This document shows positions 42,184 to 51,279 of a stretch of 64,000 nt of DNA, piece after piece; the first letter of the stretch is position 1, and each line of letters opens with the position of its first letter. The stretch spans positions 1 through 64,000 of the forward strand of contig JAZSRA010000107.1 of the NCBI GenBank assembly GCA_045538195.1, in the 5' to 3' direction. This stretch comes from SVTX01 sp045538195 (GTDB lineage Bacteria > Bacillota > Clostridia > Oscillospirales > CAG-272). Below the pieces are notes generated by a model, which had not been told where the DNA came from, ran no database searches, and saw only the letters and a list, made by a program, of their open reading frames with translations. A program made the position numbers and the translations under genes.

Positions 42184-43053
42184 CTATTTTTTGCTTTTTG
42201 GAATGGGAAGCAATGCTCTCGTCGCCGTCTTGTACTCCGTAAAGCCGTCTTTTTTGGACTGTCTGCCGTCCGCCAAAGGAATACTTACGAAAAAGAAGAG
42301 CATCGTATTGGCAACCGCTCCAACAAGCAGATAGGAATAATTCACGCCAAGCGCGCTGACGGCGCATATTCCCACTCCCCACCACATAATTATCTCGCCG
42401 AGATAATTGGGGTGACGGGAATTTTTCCAAAGCCCTTCACGGATAAATCCGCCCTTACCGCTTTTACGAAATCTGTGCATCTGTATATCTGAAGCACCTT
42501 GAAGCACCGCCGCGCCGAAGCACAGGACTATGGCAATATATGAGAGGACGTTCCCCTTCGAGCTGCTCAGCGCGACTGCCACCGCGGGCAGAGTGCAAAG
42601 ATAGACCACAAGTGTCGGAACCAAATGTATTCCTACAAAATTTATTATGGGATAAAGCTTTCCCGTTTTTTCTCGGAGCATACGGTATCGCCAATCCTCC
42701 AGGGCAAGCGACTTAAAGGTATACGCCCAGTTCGCCGTAAGCCTGACACCCCAGAAAAGCACCGCCAGAAAAAGAAGCAGCTTCAAGGGCGTTAGCTTCT
42801 GTCCTATCATAAAGCAGACGAGAATGACTATAGGCTGAACGCTCCAATAGGGGTCGTATACGGAGGCATTTCTAAATATCAGACTAAAGATAAAAACCGC
42901 TACGGTTGCAGACAGGTCGGCTATGAGAAGTCTTAACCAAAAGCTCCACAAAGATGGTGTCAGCAGATACGCTCCAACGCCCACCGCCGACGCAACAGCG
43001 TACACTATAGCGACGATGACAAAGCTCTGTGTTCTCGTAAAATTAAACTTCAT
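42184..43053 (-). CDS. DUF1295 (steroid 5-alpha-reductase-like) membrane protein
   Basis: A 289-aa protein with about eight membrane helices. NASVYDPYWSVQP, RYRMLREKTGKLYPIINFVGIHLVPTL and the C-terminal GLWKNSRHPNYLGEIIMWWG are DUF1295 blocks; the last is the NADPH-linked motif shared with steroid reductases and isoprenylcysteine methyltransferases. The substrate is unknown. The start at 43053 follows AGGGAG and overlaps the end of the decarboxylase gene by 11 nt, so the two are coupled. It ends in TAG. Confidence 0.85.
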   Translation of the reverse strand: MKFNFTRTQSFVIVAIVYAVASAVGVGAYLLTPSLWSFWLRLLIADLSATVAVFIFSLIFRNASVYDPYWSVQPIVILVCFMIGQKLTPLKLLLFLAVLFWGVRLTANWAYTFKSLALEDWRYRMLREKTGKLYPIINFVGIHLVPTLVVYLCTLPAVAVALSSSKGNVLSYIAIVLCFGAAVLQGASDIQMHRFRKSGKGGFIREGLWKNSRHPNYLGEIIMWWGVGICAVSALGVNYSYLLVGAVANTMLFFFVSIPLADGRQSKKDGFTEYKTATRALLPIPKSKK

Positions 43054-44431
43054 TTTGCTTTTCTCCCTTAAGGTCGGCGACAAGCTCGTTCATTATCTCC
43101 TTCTTGTGGAACGGGAAGATGATGATATGCGCCCGCTGATCTCCCTTTGAATCGATAAAGGTCGCCAGCTGATATTTTTTGCATATATTTTCGTCGGGCT
43201 TTCTTATAACAAAGGTGTTGGAATTTCCAAATCTTTCGTATTCTATCCCGCATTTTTGCAAGGAATCCTCAAAATAAGTAACGTTTTCAGAGTAGTGACC
43301 GCTCTCGCATCTGAGCAGCATTTCACGCGCTCTTTGATAAGTGGAAAACGGCAGATAGTCTCGCGATCCGAGCAGCGTGGAATCCTCCTGACCTATGTAG
43401 TCTATAACGGGGCGATCACGTCTGGAAAGCGCCAGAAGAACGCCGTTAACTCTCGCAGTACCCATAAATTTGTGCATGCTCACCGCTATCGAGTCAACTC
43501 CAAGCTCGGAAAGATTTTCGACGTAGGGAGCGTTCTCTTGATTTTTCGCGATTCCGCCGAAATGTGCCGCGTCAAGGTGACAGTAATACTCTATTCCCAG
43601 CTTGCGCAGTCCGTCGGTGATCTTTTTGACCTCGTCAACCGCTCCGCGGCAGGTAGTTCCCCAAGTAAGCACCACTATTGCCCCATTTACACCGCTTTCG
43701 CGGTCTTTTTTCACCACTTCAAGCAGTTTTTCGGCAGAAATGCGACCAAATCCATCCACCGCGATCTTTTCGTAAGGGTATCTTTCGCAATTTTCTCCGT
43801 CAAAAACGTACTTTTCAACACTGTAATGGGTATCCTCGGAAAAATAAAGCTTTCCCTTTGGGAAACGGTTAAATCCCTCGCGTATCCCCCAGAAATTGCT
43901 CTCGGTTCCTCCCGAGGTGATATAACCCCAATATTCTCCCTTGGCAACTCCGAAATTCTCCGCCACAAGGGAAATTATCTTCTTTTCGGTGGACTTTGAG
44001 TCCATACCATAATTGCCCTTTTGATATGGGTCGCCGCAGTTGTTCATAAGGTACATTTTGCTTTCAAGATGACGCAGATAGCTTGTGGTATAGGAATAGT
44101 CCTCCATATTGGCGGGATAGCCGAACATATACTTTCTCTTGCAAAGATTATCTCTGTAGTACTTGTCCACCTTGGCAATATACTCCGAGTCCTCGCGCTC
44201 AAAGGCGCATATCTCCTCGCGGCTAAAGCCCTTTTTCTTCAAGTCGTTATAGTCAAGGATGCGTCCAAGTCTTGCGCGGAGCTTTTCCAGTCTGTCTATC
44301 TCGGCTTCAATGCCCTCCACCAGCTCAAGCAGCTCGATACTTTCGTAATCGTGGAGAGTTTCGTCACTCTCGATTATACAAGCCCTCGCGCCGTCGTATC
44401 TCTCCTGCCACTCGTCAAAATTTTTACTCAT
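43043..44431 (-). CDS. PLP-dependent decarboxylase, histidine-decarboxylase-like
   Basis: A group II fold-type I decarboxylase. GYPANMEDYSY, NNCGDPYQKGNYGMDSKSTEKKI, GYITSGGTESNFWG, FSEDTHYSVEKYVF, HLDAAHFGG (D287) and the PLP lysine K321 in SMHKFMG match bacterial PLP-dependent histidine decarboxylases. An extra N-terminal region of about 95 residues, helical and acidic, is not in the 378-aa HDC proteins. The product could be histamine or another amine. It has its own promoter and is coupled to the DUF1295 gene. Confidence 0.82.
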   Translation of the reverse strand: MSKNFDEWQERYDGARACIIESDETLHDYESIELLELVEGIEAEIDRLEKLRARLGRILDYNDLKKKGFSREEICAFEREDSEYIAKVDKYYRDNLCKRKYMFGYPANMEDYSYTTSYLRHLESKMYLMNNCGDPYQKGNYGMDSKSTEKKIISLVAENFGVAKGEYWGYITSGGTESNFWGIREGFNRFPKGKLYFSEDTHYSVEKYVFDGENCERYPYEKIAVDGFGRISAEKLLEVVKKDRESGVNGAIVVLTWGTTCRGAVDEVKKITDGLRKLGIEYYCHLDAAHFGGIAKNQENAPYVENLSELGVDSIAVSMHKFMGTARVNGVLLALSRRDRPVIDYIGQEDSTLLGSRDYLPFSTYQRAREMLLRCESGHYSENVTYFEDSLQKCGIEYERFGNSNTFVIRKPDENICKKYQLATFIDSKGDQRAHIIIFPFHKKEIMNELVADLKGEKQNEV

Positions 44432-44508
44432 CTTAAAACCTTCATTCCGAAAGAATTTTTTCGTCGCAAAGCCGAATTACGCTCGCAAGCTCACAATTAA
44501 CCATTTTG

Positions 44509-44537
44509 ATTATATCATAAATATTATTCCGTGTCAA
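44509..44537 (-). promoter_or_regulatory. Sigma-A promoter of the decarboxylase operon
   Basis: Perfect TTGACA and TATAAT with a 17-bp spacer, about 78 bp before the start codon. Confidence 0.85.
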
Positions 44538-44672
44538 TGAGCGGCGGTCGATATTTGTCGATTAAAAATTTTGAATTAACAAAACTTAAACATTTCATAA
44601 AAAGGACGCAAACAAGAGACTGCTATAATACCGTCGTAATCAAAAGAAATAATTGAAAAGAGGTAACCATTT

Positions 44673-45050
44673 ATGAATCGCAATGACAAAGAATTTCTCG
44701 TAGAAAAGATCCGCACACAGTACACAGGCACGGTTCACGAAGACGTAGACCGTCTCAAAGAGCTTGACAGTAAGGTAAAGCGTCCCCCCGCGGTCTTCGC
44801 ATATATTTTCGGAAGCGTAAGCGCGGTGATCATGGGCATGGGAATGTCCCTTGTAATGACCGACATCGGCGCGACGGTGAAGGAATACGTAAACATCGGC
44901 GACCCAATGATAACAGGAATAATCATCGGCGTTATCGGTATGGCTCTCGCTATCGTCAACTACCCTATTTACACCGCTATGCTCTCTTCGCGAAAAAAGA
45001 AGTTCTCGGCAGAGATAATCGCCCTCAGCGAAAAGATCTTAAACAAGTAA
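44673..45050 (+). CDS. Small two-helix membrane protein, paralogue A
   Basis: A 125-aa protein: charged N-terminus (1-38), two membrane helices (about 40-62 and 78-103) and a basic cytoplasmic end with SSRKKKFSAEIIALSEKI. No named family was recognised. It is clearly related to the protein encoded convergently at 45089-45508: both have RLKELDSKV/RIKKLDRSV before helix 1, MGMGM/LMGVGM in it, GIIIGVIGMA/GIPVGVVGIA in helix 2 and a RKKxxxEIxxL end. GAAAAGAGG precedes the start. Confidence 0.75.
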   Translation: MNRNDKEFLVEKIRTQYTGTVHEDVDRLKELDSKVKRPPAVFAYIFGSVSAVIMGMGMSLVMTDIGATVKEYVNIGDPMITGIIIGVIGMALAIVNYPIYTAMLSSRKKKFSAEIIALSEKILNK

Positions 45051-45063
45051 TATCATAAGAAAC

Positions 45064-45090
45064 CCGACTGCTCGCGCAGTCGGTTTTCTT
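45064..45090. terminator. Bidirectional terminator between paralogous genes
   Basis: CCGACTGC and GCAGTCGG form a perfect stem with a 4-nt loop; a T-rich tail follows on the plus strand and GGTTTCTTA on the minus strand. Confidence 0.8.
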
Positions 45091-45508
45091 ATTCTACCAT
45101 ATCGTCGGTCAGCTTCAATATCTCGGGAGCGACCTTTTTTCTCATTCTGTTCAGGGTTGCCCGATAGACCGAATACGCCGAGCTTGCAGTCGCTATTCCC
45201 ACGACACCCACGGGAATTCCAATGATCATGCCGACAAGCTCTGAGATAAAGAGCGCCGAGCTGAACTCGGGGACCATACAAAAGCACATTCCCACGCCCA
45301 TCAAAAGAGCGCCCACAACGCCTACCGATATTGAATACGCCATAGCTCTGTTGACAACGCTCCTGTCAAGCTTTTTTATCCTTTCAAGACGCTCGTCAAG
45401 CTCGGTCTTGTCCTCGGGAAGATACTTTTCGCGTATTTTTTTGACCTCGCTCATCTGCTTTGCGGAATACGTCAGATTAAAGCCTTCTTTTTTCTCGTTA
45501 TTATCCAT
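45089..45508 (-). CDS. Small two-helix membrane protein, paralogue B
   Basis: A 139-aa protein with a long charged N-terminus (1-52), two membrane helices (about 54-75 and 85-110) and the C-terminal end RMRKKVAPEILKLTDDMVE. It is a paralogue of the protein at 44673-45050. It follows the 303-aa membrane protein gene by 13 nt and is therefore the last gene of the two-component operon. The pairing suggests a membrane partner of that system; the function is unknown. Confidence 0.75.
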   Translation of the reverse strand: MDNNEKKEGFNLTYSAKQMSEVKKIREKYLPEDKTELDERLERIKKLDRSVVNRAMAYSISVGVVGALLMGVGMCFCMVPEFSSALFISELVGMIIGIPVGVVGIATASSAYSVYRATLNRMRKKVAPEILKLTDDMVE

Positions 45509-45521
45509 ATTTTCTCCAAAT

Positions 45522-46433
45522 TTATTTACTTTCCTCAGACCGACAATTCTCCCTTGCCGCCCTTATTTTCTTCAAGCCCTTTGACGAACGGATTATCATA
45601 AATATCGCAAGCCAAAGCACGAACGCCATTACGGCAACACCTGTTGACGCGGTAACTATAAGCGTTGTCCTCTCGTCCATTGAGCCGTCACTGAACGTAG
45701 AGAGCATCGCGCTTTCAAGCGTCATCACAGAAACAACAGCCGACGCAAGATTTATATCCTTTGATGCCGAAAACACGGGACTGTTATATTTGCGGTAGCC
45801 GAACACGTTCACTATTCCTATCGTAAGCGTCGTAAAGGTGTACGCCGCCATAGTTATTGCTACTATTTCGTTATACTCGGTGGGAAGTCCGTCTATCACC
45901 ATATAGGTAATCATCACCGAAAGCGCCACGTTTAATATCAGCATAACGATACCGCAGGTGCGGTATTTTTTAAATTCTCTTTCGAGCAGTACTCCGTGAG
46001 CGTTTGACCTAACAAATCCCAAAAGGTACATTCGCATAAAGGCGAGCAGCAGATAGTAAGCCGCAAGCGCGTAAAACCATACCGATGAGTGATAAAGCGC
46101 AAGCCCCAACTGAAAGAGCGCGTAGGCTACGTTGAAATAAAAGGAGAAATAAAGAGACACCTTTACTCTGAAATGCGCGTCGTCAAAAGCTCTCTTTATG
46201 AGCTTATTTTCGGTCTTTATCTTTTTAAAAAATCTTATTCCCCATGGGATCCTGAAACAGACCACTGTCAGAGCGTACGCGGAGACCGCATAAGAAATAT
46301 AGCTGATGATCCCCTCTCCGTCGGCAAAGGCAAAAGCGTATATCAACAGGACCGCCGCTATGGGTATCAGCGCGATCACGATGGCGAGATGCGGAAAAAT
46401 CAACGCCCATAATACTCGTTTCCGAAAGCTCAT
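45522..46433 (-). CDS. Eight-helix membrane protein of the two-component operon
   Basis: A 303-aa protein with about eight membrane helices, basic loops and a basic C-terminal tail. No named family was recognised with confidence. Its ATG overlaps the stop codon of the histidine kinase gene, so it is translationally coupled to it, and it probably cooperates with that system, for example as a sensor partner or target. Phrases such as AFMRMYLLGFVRSNAHGV may help identify its family in a search. Confidence 0.7.
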   Translation of the reverse strand: MSFRKRVLWALIFPHLAIVIALIPIAAVLLIYAFAFADGEGIISYISYAVSAYALTVVCFRIPWGIRFFKKIKTENKLIKRAFDDAHFRVKVSLYFSFYFNVAYALFQLGLALYHSSVWFYALAAYYLLLAFMRMYLLGFVRSNAHGVLLEREFKKYRTCGIVMLILNVALSVMITYMVIDGLPTEYNEIVAITMAAYTFTTLTIGIVNVFGYRKYNSPVFSASKDINLASAVVSVMTLESAMLSTFSDGSMDERTTLIVTASTGVAVMAFVLWLAIFMIIRSSKGLKKIRAARENCRSEESK

Positions 46434-47506
46434 ATCCTTTTCGCCACCTTCTTTATTTTTACGGTAAAGGTACTTCCCTCTCCCAGAACACTGTCTACGC
46501 TGATCTCACCCTGAACTATATCGATTACTCGCTTGACAAGAGCAAGGCCCAGACCGTTGCCCTCGGTAGCTCTTGACGTATCCCCCTGATAAAACTTTTC
46601 AAACAAATGGGCGCCGACCAAGGCACTAATGCCGCAGCCTGTGTCGGAGACCTTCACAAAAACGTATTTTTCGTCTTCTGTAAGCGAGAGCGAGACCTTA
46701 CCGCCAGCCTCGGTAAATTTAAAAGCATTTGAAAGCAGGTTGTTCCAGACCAGGGACAAAAGCTCGTCATCCGCCTTGATCTTTACCTCGTCAGGCAGAT
46801 CCAGCTCTATCTCGACGCCCTTCGTCTCCCATACGCCCTCAAACTGCAAAAAGCATTCTCGAAGCTGCTCCGCAAGGTCAAATTCTTCTGCCTTGGGGTA
46901 TATCTGTTGATTTTCAAGCCTGTTGAGCTTCAGAATATTCGTCATCATATCCGAAAGCCTGCGTGTCGCGTCGGAAATTCCCTTGATATATTCGCGCCGT
47001 TCTTCCTCCGTAAGACAGTCGGACTCAAGAAGCTTTGCATAGTTGCTTATGACCGCAAGCGGAGTTTTCATCTCGTGAGACACGTTGGAAATGAAGTCGG
47101 TCCGCAGTGTTTCAATACCCGAAAGCTCCTCGCCAAGCAGATTTACACTTTCGGCAATAGAGTAAAGATCGTTGCCGTCTCTTGACATTTTGGAAAGCCT
47201 TATTCTTGCGGAAAAATCGCCGTTTTTCATTTTGTCAAGAGCCTTTTGTATCTCTCTTGCGGGACGGTCTACCGTTACCCTTCTTCGGATATAGTCGACG
47301 ATCGAAAAAAGGAAAGCTATAAATATAGCGTTAATAAATACCTGCGGTGCCATCTCGCGCATCTGAGCCTCGTTTACGTCAAATCCCGAGAAAAACAGCA
47401 AAAACGAGCAGGTGATAACAAACGCGACCACGGCAAAAAAGATAACAAAGGAATACATCTGCATCAAGGCAGCCTTGAAAAATCTCCGAAATCTGCGGCT
47501 TTTCAT
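46430..47506 (-). CDS. Sensor histidine kinase
   Basis: A 358-aa membrane kinase with two helices (about 18-38 and 57-72) and only about 18 residues outside, so it likely senses within the membrane or through a partner. A HAMP-like linker (73-130) leads to the HisKA H-box DFISNVSHEMKTPLAVISNYAKLL (H144), then the N-box WNNLLSNAFKFT, and the G-boxes DTGCGIS and GNGLGLALVKR. It overlaps the response regulator gene by 4 nt. Confidence 0.94.
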   Translation of the reverse strand: MKSRRFRRFFKAALMQMYSFVIFFAVVAFVITCSFLLFFSGFDVNEAQMREMAPQVFINAIFIAFLFSIVDYIRRRVTVDRPAREIQKALDKMKNGDFSARIRLSKMSRDGNDLYSIAESVNLLGEELSGIETLRTDFISNVSHEMKTPLAVISNYAKLLESDCLTEEERREYIKGISDATRRLSDMMTNILKLNRLENQQIYPKAEEFDLAEQLRECFLQFEGVWETKGVEIELDLPDEVKIKADDELLSLVWNNLLSNAFKFTEAGGKVSLSLTEDEKYVFVKVSDTGCGISALVGAHLFEKFYQGDTSRATEGNGLGLALVKRVIDIVQGEISVDSVLGEGSTFTVKIKKVAKRI

Positions 47507-48174
47507 TTCAGCACCGCCTTATATCCAAGTCCGTGTACCGTGACTATCTCAAAGGAGTCGCAATCTGTCAGCTTTGCTCTTAATTTGGTGATGTAAACGT
47601 CGACCGCGCGGGGAGCGGTCTCGCTGTCAACGTCCCAGAACTCGTCCATAAGCTGCTGACGGGTAAAGGTTTTTTTCGGATAGGACAAAAGCTTGTATAA
47701 GAGGTTGAATTCCCTTGCGGTCAGAACTATCTCCTCGTCGCGGAGCGTGGCGGAACGCTCGTCGGCATCCATTACGAAGTCGCCTATCTGAAGCCTGCGG
47801 CTTGACGCTATCTTCGCGCGCCTGAGCAGAGCGCCGATACGCAAAAAAAGCTCGTCAAGGTCTATGGGCTTGACCATATAGTCGTCTATTCCCACTCTGT
47901 AACCTCTCTGCTTGGACGCAAAATCGTCCCTCGCCGTCATAAAGAGTATCGGTATTTTGGTATTTATCTGACGCACCGTGCGGACGAACTCAAAACCGTC
48001 GATATCGGGCATCATAACGTCTGATATGATCAGATCGAAAATTTTCTCGTACATAGCGTCGTACGCCTCGGCAGCACCAAGACAACCGACCGCCTCGTAT
48101 CCGCTTCCGTTCAAAAATGTGCATACCGTCTTATTCAGCTCTCTGTCGTCTTCAACTACAAGTATCTTAAACAT
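47503..48174 (-). CDS. OmpR-family response regulator
   Basis: A 223-aa regulator. The receiver has the acidic pair VVEDD, the phosphoacceptor D52 in ISDVMMPDIDG and K102-type VKPIDLDE. The C-terminal winged helix includes LTAREFNLLYKLLSYPKKTFTRQQLMDEFW and VDVYITKLRAKL. GGAGG precedes the start. It is the first gene of the regulator-kinase-membrane protein-small protein operon. Confidence 0.95.
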   Translation of the reverse strand: MFKILVVEDDRELNKTVCTFLNGSGYEAVGCLGAAEAYDAMYEKIFDLIISDVMMPDIDGFEFVRTVRQINTKIPILFMTARDDFASKQRGYRVGIDDYMVKPIDLDELFLRIGALLRRAKIASSRRLQIGDFVMDADERSATLRDEEIVLTAREFNLLYKLLSYPKKTFTRQQLMDEFWDVDSETAPRAVDVYITKLRAKLTDCDSFEIVTVHGLGYKAVLK

Positions 48175-48341
48175 TTCTTTCCTCCAAACAGACTTTTTCA
48201 GCTTAACGGATATATTTTACCACACAAATGTTAAAGTTTTGTTTATGAATTGCTTATAATCAAAAAAGCATTGTGCCAGCCGTTCGAAATTTTGAGACCA
48301 AAATACCTTCTCGGCTATTTACGATTAAAAAGTGTCCTTAT

Positions 48342-49577
48342 TTATGATGCCTTTCTGTAGGTCTTGCGATAGGTGGCATAAACAACGATAGCGATCAGTG
48401 GGAAAAGCATACCGACTATCATACCAAGCTTCATGCCGAACTGCTCGGGCGAGAGCTTCAAGCTCTCCGCAAAAGACACAAGCGCCGAGCTTTCAACAGC
48501 CGCGTCGGTAACAACGCCAACCATCTGAGGAACTACCGAAGCGCCAAAATCTCCTCCCGCAGCCATGAGGGCAAAGATAAACACTCCTCCCTGCGGATAG
48601 CGGTCGCTTGCCACGATGAGACTTCCGGGCCACATCATAGAAACGCAGAAGCCTGTCAGAGCGCAAGCGAAAAGCCCTACCACGGGGAAAGGCGAGATCG
48701 CCGCTATAAGATAGCAAAGCGTAGCCCCGATAGCACCCAGGAAAAGGACGCGAGAAATATTCTTACCAAACTTTGCGTAAAGCGATCTTCCAAGTCCCAG
48801 CGCAACGGCAAATATTGCCACGCCGAAAATGTCGCCCCATATCTTGGGGAGCGAGAGCGCTTGCTCAATGTAGCTCGACGCCCACTGCGCCATAGTCACC
48901 TCTGCCGCGCCGCCGAGAAAAATTCCAAGCACGCATAGCCAAACTCCGCCGTTTTTCAAAAATCTGAGCGCTCCCGACGTCCTTTCGGGTGTTTCCATCT
49001 TGGGCAACTTTGCGTTTGACAAAAACACAAGGGCGGCTATCGGCACCGCAATAAATATCACGGGTAACCACCGCCAGTTCTCACGTCCGCAGAAATAAAG
49101 AAATACGGTGGAGATCACCGCTACCCCCACCACGCCCCATGCATAGATAGAGTGAAGCTTGCTCATCTCGCGGTCAGGGTCATCTGCGGGGAGAGCCGCG
49201 ATAACGGGACTGATCAGCACCTCGCAAAATCCGCTGGAAAGAGAAAACAGAACCGTTCCGATACAAAGTCCCGCGTATACGAAATTCGGGAAGATTATGG
49301 GCGAGAGAGCGTAGATCGCAAGTCCAGCCACGGTCAGCATAGGCGCGCATTTTACCGCGAAGGGAATATTGAATTTATGAGAGAAAAACGAGAAGATCAG
49401 GTCAACGGCAAGCTGAGTGCAGAAATTTATCAGCACCAGGAGACCGAGCAATGAATAAGAAATATCATAAAGCTCGTGAAAGGTCAGAAAAAGCAGTGGG
49501 GAGAGGTTTCCCACCACGCTCATTGAAATATTTGAAGCGTAACAGCCTAATTTTACGCGCAATGTGTTCTTGTCCAT
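48342..49577 (-). CDS. Major facilitator superfamily transporter
   Basis: A 411-aa carrier with about 12 helices; FSFFSHKFNIPFAVK is the loop 2-3 region and the central loop lies near residue 200. The start at 49577 (MDKNTLRVKLG) has AAAGGA nine bases upstream; the open frame extends 30 codons upstream without a ribosome binding site. The fold resembles sugar/efflux MFS members of Clostridia; the substrate cannot be inferred. It is a single-gene unit. Confidence 0.85.
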   Translation of the reverse strand: MDKNTLRVKLGCYASNISMSVVGNLSPLLFLTFHELYDISYSLLGLLVLINFCTQLAVDLIFSFFSHKFNIPFAVKCAPMLTVAGLAIYALSPIIFPNFVYAGLCIGTVLFSLSSGFCEVLISPVIAALPADDPDREMSKLHSIYAWGVVGVAVISTVFLYFCGRENWRWLPVIFIAVPIAALVFLSNAKLPKMETPERTSGALRFLKNGGVWLCVLGIFLGGAAEVTMAQWASSYIEQALSLPKIWGDIFGVAIFAVALGLGRSLYAKFGKNISRVLFLGAIGATLCYLIAAISPFPVVGLFACALTGFCVSMMWPGSLIVASDRYPQGGVFIFALMAAGGDFGASVVPQMVGVVTDAAVESSALVSFAESLKLSPEQFGMKLGMIVGMLFPLIAIVVYATYRKTYRKAS

Positions 49578-49638
49578 ATAAAGCGTCCTTTTGGCATAAG
49601 AGAAAATGTCGGCTATCTCAATTTTGACAGCTACCGAG

Positions 49639-49667
49639 ATTATACCACCAAGATATTGCTTTGTCAA
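49639..49667 (-). promoter_or_regulatory. Sigma-A promoter of the MFS gene
   Basis: Perfect TTGACA and TATAAT with a 17-bp spacer, about 60 bp before the chosen start, which supports that start. Confidence 0.85.
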
Positions 49668-49768
49668 TCATAAACGGCGATTTTATATTAGGAAAAAGCT
49701 TTTCTTCTTTTGTTTTTTTATAATTTCAGCCTCTTGACGTCAAAATTCTACCTTTTAGTTAAAATCTC

Positions 49769-49797
49769 TTTACAAAATTCCCGAAAAATGATAAAAT
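49769..49797 (+). promoter_or_regulatory. Promoter of the LytTR/LiaF-like operon
   Basis: TTTACA and TAAAAT with a 17-bp spacer, 31 bp before the start codon. Confidence 0.65.
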
Positions 49798-49828
49798 AGA
49801 GGCAGAGATCAACGAGGGGAGGGTGGAA

Positions 49829-50278
49829 ATGAAGATTCGCACCGAAATTTCGGACACAGAAGAAATAGTCATTCGTTGCCGAGAGCGAAACGACAAGATC
49901 CGCTCTCTTGAAGCGTCGATCGAGGTGGCTTTGCGCGGAGAGAACGATATCGCGCTCTCGTCCGATGGGATCGAGTTTTTCGTGCCGAAAATAAGCATCC
50001 TCTTTTTTGAAAGCTCGGACGGCAGGGTCTATGCTCACACTCGCGACCGCATCTACACCGCCCCATATAAGCTTTTTGAGCTGGAAGGACTTATGCCGTC
50101 AAGCTTTGTGCGCGTGTCAAAATCGGTCATCGCCAACATCGCGGAAATATCGTATCTTCGCCGTGAGCTTGTGGGCAACGGTGAGATCGGTTTTCGCGGT
50201 TGCGACAAAAGAGTCTATTTTTCAAGAGCTTATTTCAAGCTTTTGCAATACAAAATTGATGAAATGAGGTTAAAATAA
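49829..50278 (+). CDS. LytTR-domain DNA-binding protein
   Basis: A 149-aa transcription factor without receiver domain. Residues about 45-145 form a LytTR domain: ISILFFESSDGRVYAHTRDRIYTAPYKLFELEGLMPSSFVRVSKSVIANI, ending with FSRAYFKLL. The start at 49829 has GGGAGG six bases upstream; a GTG two codons earlier is too close. It overlaps by 1 nt with the membrane protein gene, a common LytTR-plus-membrane-inhibitor pair, so the membrane protein may control its activity. Confidence 0.88.
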   Translation: MKIRTEISDTEEIVIRCRERNDKIRSLEASIEVALRGENDIALSSDGIEFFVPKISILFFESSDGRVYAHTRDRIYTAPYKLFELEGLMPSSFVRVSKSVIANIAEISYLRRELVGNGEIGFRGCDKRVYFSRAYFKLLQYKIDEMRLK

Positions 50279-50982
50279 TGAAACCGTGGAAGATCTTCTG
50301 GGGAATAGGTTTTCTCCTTGCAGCAGTATTTATCGTTCTTGACGTAACAGGCGTTATCGATCCTTTGGTCGGCTTTATGGGCGAAGTGTCGGTCTTTGCG
50401 CTGATCCTGGCATTTTTGCTTATCGCTTTTATCATTGCAAGGCTTATTAAGGGCAAGATAGCGTCGATCTTCTTCCCTCTCGCCTTTATATTTATGCTTT
50501 TTGAGAAAAACATTGCAAAGATAGCGGGTGTTGAGGGCGAAAACATAATCGAAAATTGGTCGGTCCTTCTCATAGCGCTTTTCCTCACGATAGGCTTCTC
50601 TATCCTCTTGTCCTCCAAAAAGAAGAAAAGTAAGCATAAAATAAACGTAGAATATAACGGAGACGGTGCCGAAAGCAATCTCGGAGCATCGGCAATATAC
50701 GTTGACTGCGTCACCTTCACCCCCGCGCGCATCGAAAACAATCTCGGCGCATGCTCGGTTCATTTCCAGAACGTCGAAAGCTATAAGGGTGGCGAGACCT
50801 TGTACGTTGAAAACAATCTCGGTGCTCTGTCTATTCACGTGCCCGAGGGTTGGACGGTAAAGTCCTCTATCGAAACCAATCTTGGCGGTACGGGTGTCGC
50901 GAATAGCGAGACGCAGGACGGTCCCCTCCTCTACATCAAAGGCGAAAATAATCTCGGCTCAATTTCGGTAAAATACGTCTAA
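50278..50982 (+). CDS. LiaF-like membrane protein
   Basis: A 234-aa protein with four hydrophobic helices (about 5-25, 36-57, 59-78, 94-113), then a basic KKKKSKHK linker and a C-terminal beta-rich domain in which a NNLGA/TNLGG phrase returns about every 25 residues (ESNLGASAI, ENNLGACSV, ENNLGALSI, ETNLGGTGV, ENNLGSISV). This is the LiaF/DUF2154-type beta-solenoid. It is coupled to the LytTR gene and probably modulates it in response to envelope stress. Confidence 0.85.
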   Translation: MKPWKIFWGIGFLLAAVFIVLDVTGVIDPLVGFMGEVSVFALILAFLLIAFIIARLIKGKIASIFFPLAFIFMLFEKNIAKIAGVEGENIIENWSVLLIALFLTIGFSILLSSKKKKSKHKINVEYNGDGAESNLGASAIYVDCVTFTPARIENNLGACSVHFQNVESYKGGETLYVENNLGALSIHVPEGWTVKSSIETNLGGTGVANSETQDGPLLYIKGENNLGSISVKYV

Positions 50983-50989
50983 AAGTAAT

Positions 50990-51025
50990 GCGTTACACCA
51001 AAAAAGTGTAACGCCTTATTTTTTA
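50990..51025 (+). terminator. Terminator of the LytTR/LiaF-like operon
   Basis: GCGTTACAC and GTGTAACGC form a perfect stem followed by CTTATTTTTT. Confidence 0.9.
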
Positions 51026-51134
51026 TAAGATTTTTTGATAAAATTCAAAAATTTAGCAAGACAATAAATTTTGTCTACATTAACTAAAAAATTGGAATAA
51101 TTATCGGAAATTTTTACGAATTTTTAAAAAACTG

Positions 51135-51163
51135 TTGACTTTGTCAGGCTATATTGTTATAAT
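51135..51163 (+). promoter_or_regulatory. Sigma-A promoter of the GPH-SBP-GH2 operon
   Basis: TTGACT and TATAAT with a 17-bp spacer. The leader is about 110 nt long and shows no clear riboswitch motif. Confidence 0.8.
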
Positions 51164-51279
51164 ACTATAGTAAGTTAAACACCACAAAAAGACAGTTCGT
51201 TCTCGGTCGATTGCTATCACCTTCTGCACGGCTGTTATTTTTATGAGATTACTTAAATACATTTTGAAAGAGGTACAAG

